From: Sphaerotilus natans
Lineage (GTDB): Bacteria; Pseudomonadota; Gammaproteobacteria; Burkholderiales; Burkholderiaceae_C
Length of the DNA: 64,000 nt
Reading direction: 5' to 3'
Assembly (NCBI RefSeq): GCF_900156335.1
Contig: NZ_FTMZ01000017.1
Coordinates: 42,447-106,446 of the forward strand
Part shown: positions 8,372 to 21,132 of the stretch, piece after piece
Layout of the letters: each line of letters starts with the position of its first letter
How positions within the stretch are numbered: position 1 is the stretch's first letter
Translations under genes and position numbers: made by a program
The notes under the pieces: generated by a model
What the model was told of the DNA's origin: nothing
What the model saw: only the letters and a program-made list of their open reading frames with translations
Database searches by the model: none

Positions 8372-9298
8372 ATGAGCAAGAAGATCAAGTGCGCCCTGAT
8401 CGGCTCGGGCAACATCGGCACCGACCTGATCTACAAGATCCAGCGCAGCCCGGTGCTGGAACCGGTCTGGATGGTGGGCATCGACCCGGAGTCCGAGGGC
8501 CTGCAGCGCGCCCGCGACCTGGGCCTGAAGACCACCCATCTCGGCGTGGACGGCCTGCTGCCGCATGTGCTGGAGGACGGCATCCAGATCGCCTTCGACG
8601 CTACATCAGCCTACGTGCACGCCGAGAACTCGCGCAAGCTCAACGCGCTCGGCGTGCTGATGATCGACCTGACGCCGGCGGCCATCGGCCCGCTGTGCGT
8701 GCCGCCGGTGAACCTGAAAGAACACGCCGACCGCGTCGAGATGAACGTCAACATGATCTCGTGCGCCGGTCAGGCGACGATTCCGATCATCCACGCCATC
8801 AGCCGCGTGCAGCCGGTCGAGTACGGCGAGATCGTCGCCAGCCTGGCCTCGAAGTCGGTGGGCGCGGGCACCCGCGCCAACCTCGACGAGTTCACCTACA
8901 CGACGTCGAGCGCCATCGAGCGCGTGGGCGGCGCCAAGCGCGGCAAGGCGCTGGCGATCATCAACCCGGCCGAGCCGCCGATGATCATGCGCAACACCAT
9001 CAACTGCCTGTGCGAGACCGAGCCGGATCAGGCCCGCATCATCGACTCGGTGCTGGCGATGATCGAGGAAGTGCAGAAGTACGTGCCCGGCTACCGGCTG
9101 GTCAACGGCCCGCTGTTCGACGGCAAGCGCGTGGCGGTGTTCATGGAGGTCAAGGGCCTGGGCGACTACCTGCCGACCTACGCCGGCAACCTTGACATCA
9201 TGACCGCCGCCGCCTGCCGCACCGCCGAGATGTTCGCCGAGGAGATCCTCGCCGGCACGATCACGCTCAAGCCCACCGCCCCGGCGCTGGCCGCCTGA
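8372..9298 (+). CDS. dmpF: Acetaldehyde dehydrogenase (acylating)
   Basis: 308 residues. Converts acetaldehyde, channelled from the aldolase, to acetyl-CoA with NAD+ and CoA. The N terminus [18 protein letters not shown] is the Rossmann GxGxxG motif, and [19 protein letters not shown] carries the catalytic Cys. It forms a bienzyme complex with the following aldolase in all characterised systems, and the two genes are 19 nt apart here. Confidence 0.95.
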   Translation: MSKKIKCALIGSGNIGTDLIYKIQRSPVLEPVWMVGIDPESEGLQRARDLGLKTTHLGVDGLLPHVLEDGIQIAFDATSAYVHAENSRKLNALGVLMIDLTPAAIGPLCVPPVNLKEHADRVEMNVNMISCAGQATIPIIHAISRVQPVEYGEIVASLASKSVGAGTRANLDEFTYTTSSAIERVGGAKRGKALAIINPAEPPMIMRNTINCLCETEPDQARIIDSVLAMIEEVQKYVPGYRLVNGPLFDGKRVAVFMEVKGLGDYLPTYAGNLDIMTAAACRTAEMFAEEILAGTITLKPTAPALAA

Positions 9299-9317
9299 CG
9301 CCCGAAGGAGAACCCCC

Positions 9318-10385
9318 ATGACGACGAACCTGAAGGGCCGCAAGGTCGTGCTGCATGACATGTGCCTGCGCGACGGCATGCACGCCAGGCGCGAGCAGAT
9401 CTCGGTCGACGAGATGGTCAAGGTCGCCACCGCGCTGGACGCGGCCGGCGTGCCGCTGATCCAGGTCACGCACGGCGCGGGCCTGGGCGGCAACTCGCTG
9501 CAGCACGGCTTCGCGCTGGCGAAGAACGAGGAGTATCTGCGCGCCGTCTGTCCGCTGATGAAGCAGGCCAAGGTCAGCGTGCTGCTGATCCCAGGCCTGG
9601 GCACGATGCGCGAGCTGCAATCGGCCTTCGACTGCGGCGCGCGCAGCGTCCATGTGGCCACGCATTGCACCGAGGCCGACACCGCGCCGCAGCACATCGC
9701 CTTCGCCCGCAAGCTCGGCATGGACACCACCGGCTTCCTGATGATGGCGCACCTGAACAGCCCCGCCGGGCTGGCGCAGCAGGCACTGAAGATGGAGAGC
9801 TACGGTGCGCAGACCGTCTACATCACCGACTCGGCCGGCTACATGCTGCCCGACGACGTGACGGCCGCCGTGACCGCGCTGCGCGAGGTGCTCAAGCCCG
9901 AGACCGAGATCGGCTTCCACGGCCACCACAACCTGGGGCTGGGCATCAGCAACTCGATCGCCGCCATCGCCGCCGGCGCCAGCCGCATCGACGGCTCGGT
10001 CGGCGGCCTGGGCGCCGGTGCCGGCAACACGCCGCTGGAAGTCTTCCTGGCGGTGTGCGAACGGATGGGCATCGAGACCGGCGTCGATCTGTTCAGGCTG
10101 ATGGACGTGGCCGAGGAAATCATCCTGCCGATGATGGCCGAGCGCATCGTGCGCGTGGACCGCGACTCGCTCACGCTCGGCTTTGCCGGCGTCTATTCCA
10201 CCTTCCTGCTGCACGCCAAGCGGGCCGAGGCGCGCTTCGGCGTGCCAGCACGCGACATCCTGGTCGAGCTGGGTCGCAAGAAGATGATCTCCGGCCAGGA
10301 GGACATGATCGAGGACACCGCGATGACGATGGCCAAGGAGCGCGGCCTGCTCAAGGACGTGGTCCGCACGAAGGCGGCGGCATGA
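9318..10385 (+). CDS. dmpG: 4-hydroxy-2-oxovalerate aldolase
   Basis: 355 residues, DRE-TIM metallolyase. Splits 4-hydroxy-2-oxovalerate into pyruvate and acetaldehyde. Seen: [20 protein letters not shown] (the RDG metal/substrate motif; the family usually has H rather than the A at this position), [14 protein letters not shown], and [15 protein letters not shown] with the metal-binding HxH. A strong ribosome site (AAGGAG) precedes the ATG. Last canonical enzyme of the pathway; its 3' end overlaps the SDR gene by ATGA. Confidence 0.95.
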   Translation: MTTNLKGRKVVLHDMCLRDGMHARREQISVDEMVKVATALDAAGVPLIQVTHGAGLGGNSLQHGFALAKNEEYLRAVCPLMKQAKVSVLLIPGLGTMRELQSAFDCGARSVHVATHCTEADTAPQHIAFARKLGMDTTGFLMMAHLNSPAGLAQQALKMESYGAQTVYITDSAGYMLPDDVTAAVTALREVLKPETEIGFHGHHNLGLGISNSIAAIAAGASRIDGSVGGLGAGAGNTPLEVFLAVCERMGIETGVDLFRLMDVAEEIILPMMAERIVRVDRDSLTLGFAGVYSTFLLHAKRAEARFGVPARDILVELGRKKMISGQEDMIEDTAMTMAKERGLLKDVVRTKAAA

Positions 10386-11152
10386 ACGCACCGGTGCGTG
10401 AACTGGCGGTGGTCGTCGGCGCCACCGGCGCCTTCGGTCAGGCCATCGTCGAGCGGCTGATCCGGCGCGGCCTGACGGTGCTGGCGGTGGCGCGCAGCGC
10501 GCAGAGCCTGGCCGGCCTGGCCGAGCGCTTCGGCCCGCAGATCCAGGTCTGCGCCGCCGACATCGCCGACGACCGCGCGGTCGAGGCGATCCGCGCCGCC
10601 GTCGCCGCGCAGGCGGCGCCGGTGCGCATGGTGGTGCACGGGCCCGGCGTGGCCGTGGCCGGCGGCATCGCCACCGTGCCGACCGCGGCGATGGTCGATG
10701 CGGTCAACATCAAGGTCGGCGGCCTGCTGCGGCTGGTGCGCGCGGTCGATGCGCAGCTGGTGCGCGGCGCGCGCATCGTCGCCATCGCCGGCCACTACGG
10801 CCTGGAGCCGACCGCCTATGCGGCCGCCGCCGGCGTGGCCAACGCGGCGCTGTTCAACGTCATGCGCCAGATCAGCCTGCACCTGGGCGAGCGCGGCGTC
10901 ACCGCGCACACGCTGGCGCCGGGCCCGGCCGACACCGAGCGGCTGCACCGTGTCGCCGCCGACCGCGCCGCGCTGCAGGGCACCACGCCCGAGGCGGTGC
11001 TGGACGCGATGCGCGCCGACTCCAGCCTGGGTCAGCTCACCACGCCGGCGCAGGTCGCCTGGGCGGTGGCGCTGCTGCTCGACCCGGAGGCCGACGTGCT
11101 GACCGGCTCGACGCTGATGCTCGATGCGGGTCGCCGACGCGGCCTGCCCTGA
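10382..11152 (+). CDS. SDR-fold protein lacking the usual catalytic Tyr-xxx-Lys pair
   Basis: 256 residues with the short-chain dehydrogenase fold. The N-terminal cofactor loop [16 protein letters not shown] (GxxGxxG) is intact. The place of the usual Ser and YxxxK reads [20 protein letters not shown]: the Tyr is present, but Lys is replaced by Ala and the Ser by Gly or Ala. The tail [11 protein letters not shown] resembles the common SDR C terminus. Translationally coupled to the aldolase (ATGA), so it is part of the meta operon, but no standard meta-pathway step needs it. It may bind nucleotide and act as a regulatory or scaffolding protein, or have an altered mechanism. Substrate unknown. 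Confidence 0.75.
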   Translation: MNAPVRELAVVVGATGAFGQAIVERLIRRGLTVLAVARSAQSLAGLAERFGPQIQVCAADIADDRAVEAIRAAVAAQAAPVRMVVHGPGVAVAGGIATVPTAAMVDAVNIKVGGLLRLVRAVDAQLVRGARIVAIAGHYGLEPTAYAAAAGVANAALFNVMRQISLHLGERGVTAHTLAPGPADTERLHRVAADRAALQGTTPEAVLDAMRADSSLGQLTTPAQVAWAVALLLDPEADVLTGSTLMLDAGRRRGLP

Positions 11153-11180
11153 TTCCCCTGCCCCCTGCGAGGACCCCACC

Positions 11181-11606
11181 ATGCCCCTGGCCCACATTCA
11201 TGTGCTCGCCGGCCACCCGCGGCCGGTGCTCAAGACGCTGGTGCGCGAGGCCGCCGCCACGCTCGCGCGGGTGATCGACGCGCCGCCCGAGCGCCTGCAG
11301 GTCTGGATCACCGAGGTCGATCCCGAGCTCTACGCAGTCGCCGGCGTGCCCGCCGACGAGGTGCTGGCCGAGCGGCCACGCGCCGAGGTCGAGATCCCGC
11401 TGGTGCGCCTGGCGCTGATGGACGGCCGCCCGGTCGAGACGCTGCACCGCGTCATGGCCGAGATGAGCGCGGTCACCGCACGGGTGCTCGGTGGCGATCC
11501 GCAGCGGGTGCGGGTGATGATCGATCCGGTCCACCCCGACCGCTGGGCCATCGGCGGCGTGCCCGCCAGCGTCGCCCGCGCGGCGGAGCTGGCAGCGCGG
11601 CGCTGA
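11181..11606 (+). CDS. Fused two-domain 4-oxalocrotonate tautomerase-like protein
   Basis: 141 residues, about twice a 4-OT subunit (~62). First half starts MPLAHIHVLAGH, giving the N-terminal Pro that is the catalytic base after Met removal. Second half restarts at EIPLVRLALMDGR (Pro73, internal) and repeats the fold through RVRVMIDPVHPDRWAIGGV. Residues aligned with 4-OT Arg11 and Arg39 are His and Gln in the first half but Arg and Arg in the second, so the halves look complementary. By context it should isomerise 2-hydroxymuconate to 2-oxo-3-hexenedioate (DmpI role). Fused tautomerases are a known but sparsely studied group. Start ATG 11181 follows GCGAGGA. Confidence 0.8.
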   Translation: MPLAHIHVLAGHPRPVLKTLVREAAATLARVIDAPPERLQVWITEVDPELYAVAGVPADEVLAERPRAEVEIPLVRLALMDGRPVETLHRVMAEMSAVTARVLGGDPQRVRVMIDPVHPDRWAIGGVPASVARAAELAARR

Positions 11607-11685
11607 TCGGCGCGCCCGCCTTCCCCGAATGTTCCGAGGTACCCCGGCGATCCAGACCGGGCCTCTTTCCCACGAGGAGACAAGC

Positions 11686-12573
11686 ATGAACTTCACCCGC
11701 ACTGCAGCCGCCGTGCTGCTGCTGGCCCTGAGCGCCGGCGCCCACGCCACCGAGAACGGCCTGACCACCGCCGCCGCCGGCGCCGAGGGCTTTCTGGCCG
11801 GCGCGCTGCCGCCCGCGGGCCTGTACGGCCTGGTCTATGTCAACCACTACAGCGCCGACCGCTTCAACGACGGCGACGGCAACCGCCTGATTCCCGGCTT
11901 CAAGGTGCGCGCCAACGCGGTGGTCGGGCGCCTCGTCTACATGAGCGACACCAGCGTGCTGGGCGGCCAGCTCGGCGCCTATGGCGTGCTGCCGCTGGTC
12001 GATCTGCAGGTCGAGGCGGGCGGCGCCCGCAGCAGCCACACCGGCCTGGGCGACCTGGAGGCCGGCCCGCTCGTCGCCTGGCACCACAGCCCGCAGCTGC
12101 ACACCGCCGCCGCGCTGGTCGGGGTGCTGCCGACCGGCGACTACGACAAGAACCGCCTGGCCAACACCGGCAGCCACATCACCACGCTGCGCGGCGTGTA
12201 CGTGGCGTCCTATCTGGGCGAGTCGGTCGATGCCTCGACCAAGCTGACCTACTCGATCAACCAGAAGAACAGCGCCACCGACTACCGCAGCGGCCAGTAT
12301 CTGCATGCGGACTGGAACCTGGGCTGGCGGGTCGCGCCGACCTGGCAGATCGGCCTGCAGGGCTACCTGATCCACCAGACCACCGACGACCGGCAGGCCG
12401 GCGCCACCGTGGGCGACGGCTTGCGCACCCGCGTCTTCGCCGCCGGCCCGGCCGTGCGCTGGCAGGGCGCGCCCACCAGCCCCTCGCTCGAGATGCGGGT
12501 GCTGAAGGAAAGCGGCGCGCGCCATCACTCCAGCGGCACCTCGCTGTGGCTGAAGGCCGTCTTCCCGCTCTGA
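11686..12573 (+). CDS. Outer-membrane transporter of the phenol/meta-degradation family
   Basis: 295 residues with a cleavable signal peptide ([21 protein letters not shown], cleavage near residue 21) and alternating beta-strand pattern ending in a terminal aromatic-hydrophobic strand (WLKAVFPL), as expected for an outer-membrane barrel. The mature part starts [15 protein letters not shown], typical of the Phenol_MetA_deg family often found in aromatic-degradation operons. Likely admits aromatic substrate into the periplasm. It is 79 nt after the tautomerase and 13 nt before the activator gene. Confidence 0.8.
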   Translation: MNFTRTAAAVLLLALSAGAHATENGLTTAAAGAEGFLAGALPPAGLYGLVYVNHYSADRFNDGDGNRLIPGFKVRANAVVGRLVYMSDTSVLGGQLGAYGVLPLVDLQVEAGGARSSHTGLGDLEAGPLVAWHHSPQLHTAAALVGVLPTGDYDKNRLANTGSHITTLRGVYVASYLGESVDASTKLTYSINQKNSATDYRSGQYLHADWNLGWRVAPTWQIGLQGYLIHQTTDDRQAGATVGDGLRTRVFAAGPAVRWQGAPTSPSLEMRVLKESGARHHSSGTSLWLKAVFPL

Positions 12574-12586
12574 GCCGGGAGCCGCC

Positions 12587-16098
<3,512 letters not shown>

Positions 16099-16235
16099 CG
16101 TCGGGGGGCCTTGCTTGGATTCATGAAACGCCCGCGGGCCGCGGCTGCGCCAGATCATGAAGCGCGGCCGGCGCCGCGGCCATCCGCACTGCTCCTCATG
16201 TCTGGGAATCGACAGCGGCGGCCCGTCTCACCCCG

Positions 16236-16252
16236 CTGGCCCGCGGCTTGCA
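16236..16252 (+). promoter_or_regulatory. Sigma-54 promoter of the Rieske oxygenase operon
   Basis: CTGGCCCGCGGCTTGCA: -24 TGGCcCG and -12 TTGCA with GG (16238-16239) and GC (16250-16251) 10 nt apart; one mismatch to consensus (A to C). Transcription would start near 16263, 38 nt before the reductase ATG. Two copies of TCATGAA (from 16121 and from 16155, the first within the palindrome TTCATGAA) lie upstream and may be part of the activator site; this is speculative. Confidence 0.75.
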
Positions 16253-16300
16253 GAAGGACGGCCACACCGGAACACCGGGACCCTGACGGAGACAAAGCCC

Positions 16301-17326
16301 ATGCCCCTCGATCCAGCGCAGACGCTGACGCTGCGCGTCAGCCGGCGCGAGCCCCTGTGCGACGACATCGTCGCCTTCGAGCTGCGCGCGGCCGACGACC
16401 GGCCGCTGCCCGCCTTCGAGGCCGGCGCGCACATCGACCTGCACCTGCCGCCCGCCCGGCCGGGCCAGGCGCCGCGCCGGCGCAGCTACTCGCTGTGCAA
16501 CCCGCCGGGCGAGCGCGACCGCTACCTGATCGCGGTGCAGCACGAGCACGCCGGCCGCGGCGGCTCGGCCTGGCTGCACGCGCAGCTGCAGCCGGGCGAC
16601 CGCATCGACGCCAGCGCGCCGCGCCAGCTCTTCGCGCTGCAGCCGGCGCCGCACCACCTGCTGCTGGCCGGTGGCATCGGCCTGACGCCGCTGCTGGCGA
16701 TGGCCGAGACGCTGTGGGCGCAGGACCGCAGCTTCGCGCTGCAGGTGCGGGTGCGCAGCCGCACCCGGCTGCCCTTCGCGCGTCGGCTGCAGGACGCGCC
16801 CTGGGCGCAGGCGGTGCAGGTGCTGGCCGACGACGAGGCACAGGCCAACACGGAGACGCTCGACCAGCTGATCGCCGTGCAACCGGCCGGCACCTGGATC
16901 TGGACCTGCGGCCCGGCCGGCTTCATGGCGGCGGTGCGCGCGGCCGCGACACGCGCCGGCTGGAGCGCCGACCGGGTCGTCTCCGAGCATTTCGCCGCGC
17001 CGGGGGCTGAACCGCCGGCGGCACCGGTCGCGGCCGGCGGCTTCGAGATCGACTGGGCGCCCACCGGCCAGCGCCTGGCGGTGGCGCCGCACGAGAGCGT
17101 CGCCCAGGTGCTGCAGGCCGCCGGCATCGCCGTGGCGCTGAGCTGCGAGCAGGGCATCTGCGGCCAGTGCTGCGTGCAGCACCTCGACGGCCCGGCCGAT
17201 CACCGCGACCTGGTCTACGGCGCGCACGAGCACCAGGTCGAGCGCCGCTTCACGCCCTGCTGCTCGCGGGCGCCCGCCGCCAGCCGGCTGGTGCTGGCGC
17301 CGCTGGGCTGGACGCCGGCCGCCTGA
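16301..17326 (+). CDS. VanB/phthalate dioxygenase reductase-type oxidoreductase
   Basis: 341 residues: flavin domain (RRSYSLCNPP flavin-binding motif), NAD domain (LLLAGGIGLTPLLAMAE, WTCGPAGFM), and a C-terminal plant-type [2Fe-2S] domain (SCEQGICGQC, last ligand in TPCCSRA). This order (FMN, NAD, then Fe-S at the C terminus) defines class IA reductases such as VanB and phthalate dioxygenase reductase. It passes electrons from NAD(P)H to the Rieske oxygenase encoded 55 nt downstream. First gene after the sigma-54 promoter. Confidence 0.9.
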   Translation: MPLDPAQTLTLRVSRREPLCDDIVAFELRAADDRPLPAFEAGAHIDLHLPPARPGQAPRRRSYSLCNPPGERDRYLIAVQHEHAGRGGSAWLHAQLQPGDRIDASAPRQLFALQPAPHHLLLAGGIGLTPLLAMAETLWAQDRSFALQVRVRSRTRLPFARRLQDAPWAQAVQVLADDEAQANTETLDQLIAVQPAGTWIWTCGPAGFMAAVRAAATRAGWSADRVVSEHFAAPGAEPPAAPVAAGGFEIDWAPTGQRLAVAPHESVAQVLQAAGIAVALSCEQGICGQCCVQHLDGPADHRDLVYGAHEHQVERRFTPCCSRAPAASRLVLAPLGWTPAA

Positions 17327-17381
17327 ATTGCCTCACCCCGATGTCCAGCGAGACATCACGACATCACGAAGGAGACAGACG

Positions 17382-18503
17382 ATGAACACCCAGACCCCTG
17401 CCAGCACCGCCCCCGCGCGCATCCTGCTGCATCCCTCGGGCAACCCGGTCGGCAAGCCGGACACGCCTTACCTGCTGAACTGCTGGTACGCGGCGGCGCT
17501 GTCGCGCGAGGTTCCGGCCGAGGGCATGCTCTCGCGCCAGCTGCTCGACACCGGCGTGCTGCTCTACCGCCGCGCCGACGGCACGCCGGTGGCGCTGCAT
17601 GACCGCTGCCCGCACCGCTTCGTGCCGCTGTCGATGGGCCGGCGCGAGGGCGACGAGGTGGTCTGCCGCTACCACGCGCTGCGCTTCGACTGCAGCGGCG
17701 CCTGCACCCACAACCCGCACGGCCACGGCCGCATCCCGGCCGCGGCCCGGGTGCGCAGCTTCCCGCTGCTGGAGCGCTGGGGCTTCGTGTGGATCTGGAT
17801 GGGCGACGCGCCGGCCGATCCGGCGAAGCTGCCGGACTTCAGCCCGCTCGACGACGGACCGGCCAGCGGCATCGGCCACACCAGCATGTCGATGAAGGCG
17901 AACTACGAGCTGATCATCGACAACGTCATGGACCTCAGCCATGTCGACCATGTGCACGGCGAGATCATCTCCACCCGCGGCCAGCTCACGCCGCAGATCC
18001 CGCCGGTGAAGGAGGAGAACGGCACCGTCGGCGTGCGCTGGGAATGGCAGCAGACGCCGCCGATCCTGATCCTGGCCAACTTCCTGCCGGACCCCGCGGC
18101 CTCGGCTCGCCACTTCGTCACCGTGACCTGGCATGCGCCGGCGACCATCCAGCTCAGCATCGGCGCGACCCAGGACGCCGACGCCGCGCTCGACCTGGCC
18201 CACACCCAGGGCCAGTACGACCTGCACACCTGCACCCCGGCCAGCGCCACCGAGACGCACTACTTCTTCGCCACCCGGCGCAACCATCTGGTCGACGACG
18301 AGGCCTACAACCAGATGAAGATCGAGGCGATGCACGGCGCCTTCGTCGGCGAGGACGGCCCGATCATCGAGGCCGCCCAGCGCGAGATGAACACCCGCGA
18401 CTTCTTCGCGCTCGACCCGGTGCTGATCACCAGCGATGTCGCACCGGTGCGGGTGCGCCGGCTGCTGGCGCGCCTGATCGAGCAGGAGGGGCGCCACGCC
18501 TGA
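17382..18503 (+). CDS. Rieske non-heme iron oxygenase, VanA-like
   Basis: 373 residues, about VanA size. Rieske cluster ligands C76-x-H78 (DRCPHRFVPL) and C95-xx-H98 (CRYH); mononuclear iron site D184, H187, H192 in DNVMDLSHVDHVHG. No beta-subunit gene follows, as expected for alpha-only oxygenases of the vanillate O-demethylase/dicamba/toluenesulfonate group. Many members remove O-methyl groups and release formaldehyde; others hydroxylate. Substrate unknown. The location between a phenol-type activator and phenol hydroxylase suggests it makes a phenol or catechol from a substituted aromatic. Confidence 0.88.
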   Translation: MNTQTPASTAPARILLHPSGNPVGKPDTPYLLNCWYAAALSREVPAEGMLSRQLLDTGVLLYRRADGTPVALHDRCPHRFVPLSMGRREGDEVVCRYHALRFDCSGACTHNPHGHGRIPAAARVRSFPLLERWGFVWIWMGDAPADPAKLPDFSPLDDGPASGIGHTSMSMKANYELIIDNVMDLSHVDHVHGEIISTRGQLTPQIPPVKEENGTVGVRWEWQQTPPILILANFLPDPAASARHFVTVTWHAPATIQLSIGATQDADAALDLAHTQGQYDLHTCTPASATETHYFFATRRNHLVDDEAYNQMKIEAMHGAFVGEDGPIIEAAQREMNTRDFFALDPVLITSDVAPVRVRRLLARLIEQEGRHA

Positions 18504-18539
18504 AGGCGGCAGGCGGACGGGCGGGCAGACCCCGTGGTC

Positions 18540-19517
18540 TCAGATCCGCACCACCAGCCGCCCGCGCACCCGCCCGTCGAGCAGCTCCGGCGCCAGCGCG
18601 ACCGCCTCGTCCAGCGCGATCTCGCGCAGCAGGCGCTCGAGCAGCGCCGGGTCGAGGTCGCTCGACAGGCGCGCCCAGGCCTGCTGGCGCGCCTCGATCG
18701 GCGCCATCACGCTGTCGATGCCCGCCAGCGTGACGCCGCGCAGGATGAAGGGCGCGACCGTCGCCGGCCAGCTCATGCCCCCGGCCAGGCCGCAGGCGGC
18801 GACCGTGCCGCCGTAGCGCATCGCCGCGCAGACGCTGGCCAGCACCTGGCCGCCGACGACATCGACCGCGCCGGCCCAGCGCTCCTTCTCGAGCGGGCGG
18901 CCGGGCCGGTCGAGCTCGGCGCGGGCGATCACCTGCGAGGCGCCGAGGCCGCGCAGGAAGTCTTCCTCCTGCGGCCGGCCGGTCAGCGCGACCACCTCGT
19001 GGCCGCGCCGCGCCAGCAGCGCCACCGCCACGCTGCCGACGCCGCCGGCCGCGCCGGTCACCAGCACCGGCCCCTGGCCCGGCGCCAGGCCGTGGCGCTC
19101 CAGGGCCAGCACGCACAGCGCCGCGGTGTAGCCGGCGGTGCCGATGCCCATGGCCTGGCGCGCGTCGAAGGCCGCCGGCAGCGCAATCAGCCAGCGCCCC
19201 GGCACGCGCGCACGCTCGGCCAGGCCGCCCCAGCGGGTCTCGCCGACGCCCCAGCCGTTGAGCAGCACCGCGTCGCCGGGCTGCCAGGCCGGGTCCGCCG
19301 AGCTCTCGACGACGCCGGCGAAGTCGATGCCCGGCACCATCGGGAAACGCCGCACCACCGGCGAGCGGCCGGTGATCGCCAGCGCGTCCTTGTAGTTCAG
19401 CGTCGACCAGGCGACGCGCACGGTGACATCGCCCTCGGGCAGCGACGCCTCGGACAGGTCCTGCACGACGGCCGTCTGCGGGCCGTCCTGCTTGTCGATG
19501 AGCAGACCTCGGAACAT
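18540..19517 (-). CDS. acuI: AcuI/YhdH-family acrylyl-CoA (quinone-type) reductase
   Basis: 325 residues, the length of YhdH/AcuI. Medium-chain dehydrogenase/reductase without zinc ligands: [14 protein letters not shown] at the N terminus, PGIDFAGVV, and the NADPH loop [20 protein letters not shown]. Known members reduce acrylyl-CoA to propionyl-CoA with NADPH. Its job among aromatic genes is unclear; detoxifying a reactive enoyl product is possible. Read against its neighbours and divergent from the phenol hydroxylase operon. The start at 19517 gives the standard [13 protein letters not shown] terminus. Confidence 0.82.
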   Translation of the reverse strand: MFRGLLIDKQDGPQTAVVQDLSEASLPEGDVTVRVAWSTLNYKDALAITGRSPVVRRFPMVPGIDFAGVVESSADPAWQPGDAVLLNGWGVGETRWGGLAERARVPGRWLIALPAAFDARQAMGIGTAGYTAALCVLALERHGLAPGQGPVLVTGAAGGVGSVAVALLARRGHEVVALTGRPQEEDFLRGLGASQVIARAELDRPGRPLEKERWAGAVDVVGGQVLASVCAAMRYGGTVAACGLAGGMSWPATVAPFILRGVTLAGIDSVMAPIEARQQAWARLSSDLDPALLERLLREIALDEAVALAPELLDGRVRGRLVVRI

Positions 19518-19551
19518 GGCGGGACTCCTTGTCGGGTTGGGGATGGAACGG

Positions 19552-19567
19552 ATGATCGGCCCATCAT
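19552..19567. promoter_or_regulatory. Imperfect palindrome in the acuI/phenol hydroxylase divergent gap
   Basis: ATGATCGGCCCATCAT is symmetric at 14 of 16 positions. It lies ~215 nt upstream of the -24 element at 19786, roughly where DmpR-type activators bind (their sites also contain TGAT/ATCA half-sites), but also 35 nt upstream of the acuI start. The 376-nt gap 19518-19893 otherwise shows only the sigma-54-like promoter; no gene seen. Confidence 0.35.
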
Positions 19568-19783
19568 TGGCCGCTTCCCGCTGCCTGTCCAGCCACCGGC
19601 CCGGCCGTGCAGGAATCCGCAGCCACCGCCCGCGGACCTGGCGGATTCCAGACACCCCGACCTCGCTGCCGTGTCGCGCACCGACGCCAAGAGCCCCCAG
19701 GACGCCCGTGCGCGGTCGCCCCGAGCCGTCCGACTCAGGATCTACCCTGATCTTTGGCCCATCCGCGGCCTTCTCGCCGTGTT

Positions 19784-19800
19784 CTGGCACGACCTTCGCG
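19784..19800 (+). promoter_or_regulatory. Sigma-54-like promoter of the phenol hydroxylase operon
   Basis: CTGGCACGACCTTCGCG: perfect -24 half TGGCACG, and TCGC in place of TTGC at -12, with GG (19786-19787) and GC (19798-19799) exactly 10 nt apart. It sits 94 nt upstream of the first hydroxylase gene. Phenol hydroxylase operons of this type are classically sigma-54 driven, which supports the call despite the -12 mismatch. Confidence 0.7.
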
Positions 19801-19893
19801 CCAGAGGAGCCAGCCGGGCGCGCTGCATCAGCTTCGACAGCTCCCCCGCCCGGCATCCGAGACGACGCACGCCCAACCGTGGAGACCTGCCCG

Positions 19894-20103
19894 ATGCCTG
19901 ATCCGACCGCCACCGACCTGCCCCGCTGGGTGCGGGTGCTGGAGCACCGACCCGACGGCTTCGTCGAGTTCGCGTTCTCGATCGGCGATCCGGCGCTGGC
20001 CGTCGAGCTGATCCTGCCCGGGCAGGCCTTCACCGCGTTCTGCGCCGAGCAGCGCGTCCGGACCTGGCCCCTGAACGAAAACCGCGAGGAGACACGCCCA
20101 TGA
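19894..20103 (+). CDS. dmpK: Phenol hydroxylase assembly subunit (P0)
   Basis: 69 residues, the small P0 protein always found first in multicomponent phenol hydroxylase operons. Recognisable by [21 protein letters not shown] and the downstream context. In the dmp system DmpK helps insert iron into or assemble the oxygenase and is not needed for turnover. Overlaps the next gene by ATGA. GGAGA precedes the start. Confidence 0.88.
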   Translation: MPDPTATDLPRWVRVLEHRPDGFVEFAFSIGDPALAVELILPGQAFTAFCAEQRVRTWPLNENREETRP

Positions 20104-21113
20104 CCGTCGAGATCCGGGTGCAGAGCGTCAAGCCGCTGCGCCACACCTTCGGCCACATCGCCCGCCGCTTCGGCGACAAGCCAGCCAGCCGCTACCAGGA
20201 GGGCACCTACGACCTGCAGTCGGAGGTCAACCACCACTACAAGCCGCTCTGGGACCCCGAGCGCGAGATCTACGACCGGCGCCGCACCGCCATCGTGATG
20301 CGCGACTGGTATGCGCTGAAGGACCCGCGCCAGCATTACTACGGCAGCTGGACCATCGCACGGGCCCGCCAGCAGGAATCGGTCGAGCGCCAGATCGAGC
20401 TGGTGCGCGAGCGCGACTGGCTGCGCCAGCTCGGCGAGGAGGCGCGCCAGAGCGTGATCCTGGGCCTGCTGCCGCTGCGCCATGTGGACTGGAGCGCCAA
20501 CACCAGCTTCAGCCTGGTGGCCGCCTACGGCTACGGCACCGCGCTGACCCAGGCCGCGGCGATGGCGATGATGGACCGGCTCGGCCTGGCGCAGCAGATC
20601 TCGCGCATCGGCCTGCTGCTCGACGGCCAGACCGGCACCAGCCTGAAGGCGGCCCGCAGCGCCTGGCTGGAGGACGCGGCCTGGCAGGATCTGCGCCGCG
20701 AGGTGGAAAACCTCTTCGTCTGCCGCGACCCGATCGAGGTGCTGGTGGCGCAGGCGCTGGTGCAGGACGCGCTGGTCGATGCGCTGGTGCTGCGCCGCTT
20801 CGAGCCGGCCTGGAGCGGCCCGGGCGGCGACGCCGCGGTGATGGCGATGCTGCTGGACTTCCCCCGCCGCTGGCACGAGGAGTCGGCGCGCTGGGTCGAT
20901 GCGCTCGTCAAGGTGATGGCCGCCGAGAGCGAGGACAACCGCGCCCGGCTGCGCGACTGGGCCGAGCACTGGCGCGGCGCCTTCACCGCCGCGCTGCGCC
21001 CGCTGGCGCGCCGGGTGCTGGGCGAGGCGGCCGGCGACGCCGCGCTGCGGGAGGCCGACACCGCGCTGCAGGCCCGGCTGGCCCGCCTCGGCCTGGCGCC
21101 GGCCCTCCGCTGA
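20100..21113 (+). CDS. dmpL: Phenol hydroxylase P1 (beta oxygenase subunit)
   Basis: 337 residues, the usual DmpL length. Begins [17 protein letters not shown] and carries the family segments [20 protein letters not shown] and [20 protein letters not shown]. It is the beta subunit of the diiron oxygenase hexamer, structurally like the large subunit but without iron. Start overlaps the dmpK stop. Confidence 0.94.
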   Translation: MTVEIRVQSVKPLRHTFGHIARRFGDKPASRYQEGTYDLQSEVNHHYKPLWDPEREIYDRRRTAIVMRDWYALKDPRQHYYGSWTIARARQQESVERQIELVRERDWLRQLGEEARQSVILGLLPLRHVDWSANTSFSLVAAYGYGTALTQAAAMAMMDRLGLAQQISRIGLLLDGQTGTSLKAARSAWLEDAAWQDLRREVENLFVCRDPIEVLVAQALVQDALVDALVLRRFEPAWSGPGGDAAVMAMLLDFPRRWHEESARWVDALVKVMAAESEDNRARLRDWAEHWRGAFTAALRPLARRVLGEAAGDAALREADTALQARLARLGLAPALR

Positions 21114-21132
21114 CACGCACCGAGGATTCCTG

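Noticed and set aside
11642..11674. Possible terminator between tautomerase and outer-membrane gene (CCCGG/CCGGG hairpin, then CCTCTTT)
   Set aside because: Stem of only 5 bp and a poor T-tract; the genes on both sides look functionally linked.
16099..16158. N-terminal extension of activator copy 2
   Set aside because: The 20 extra residues lack similarity to XylR_N proteins and would use the divergent promoter region; ATG 16098 is preferred.
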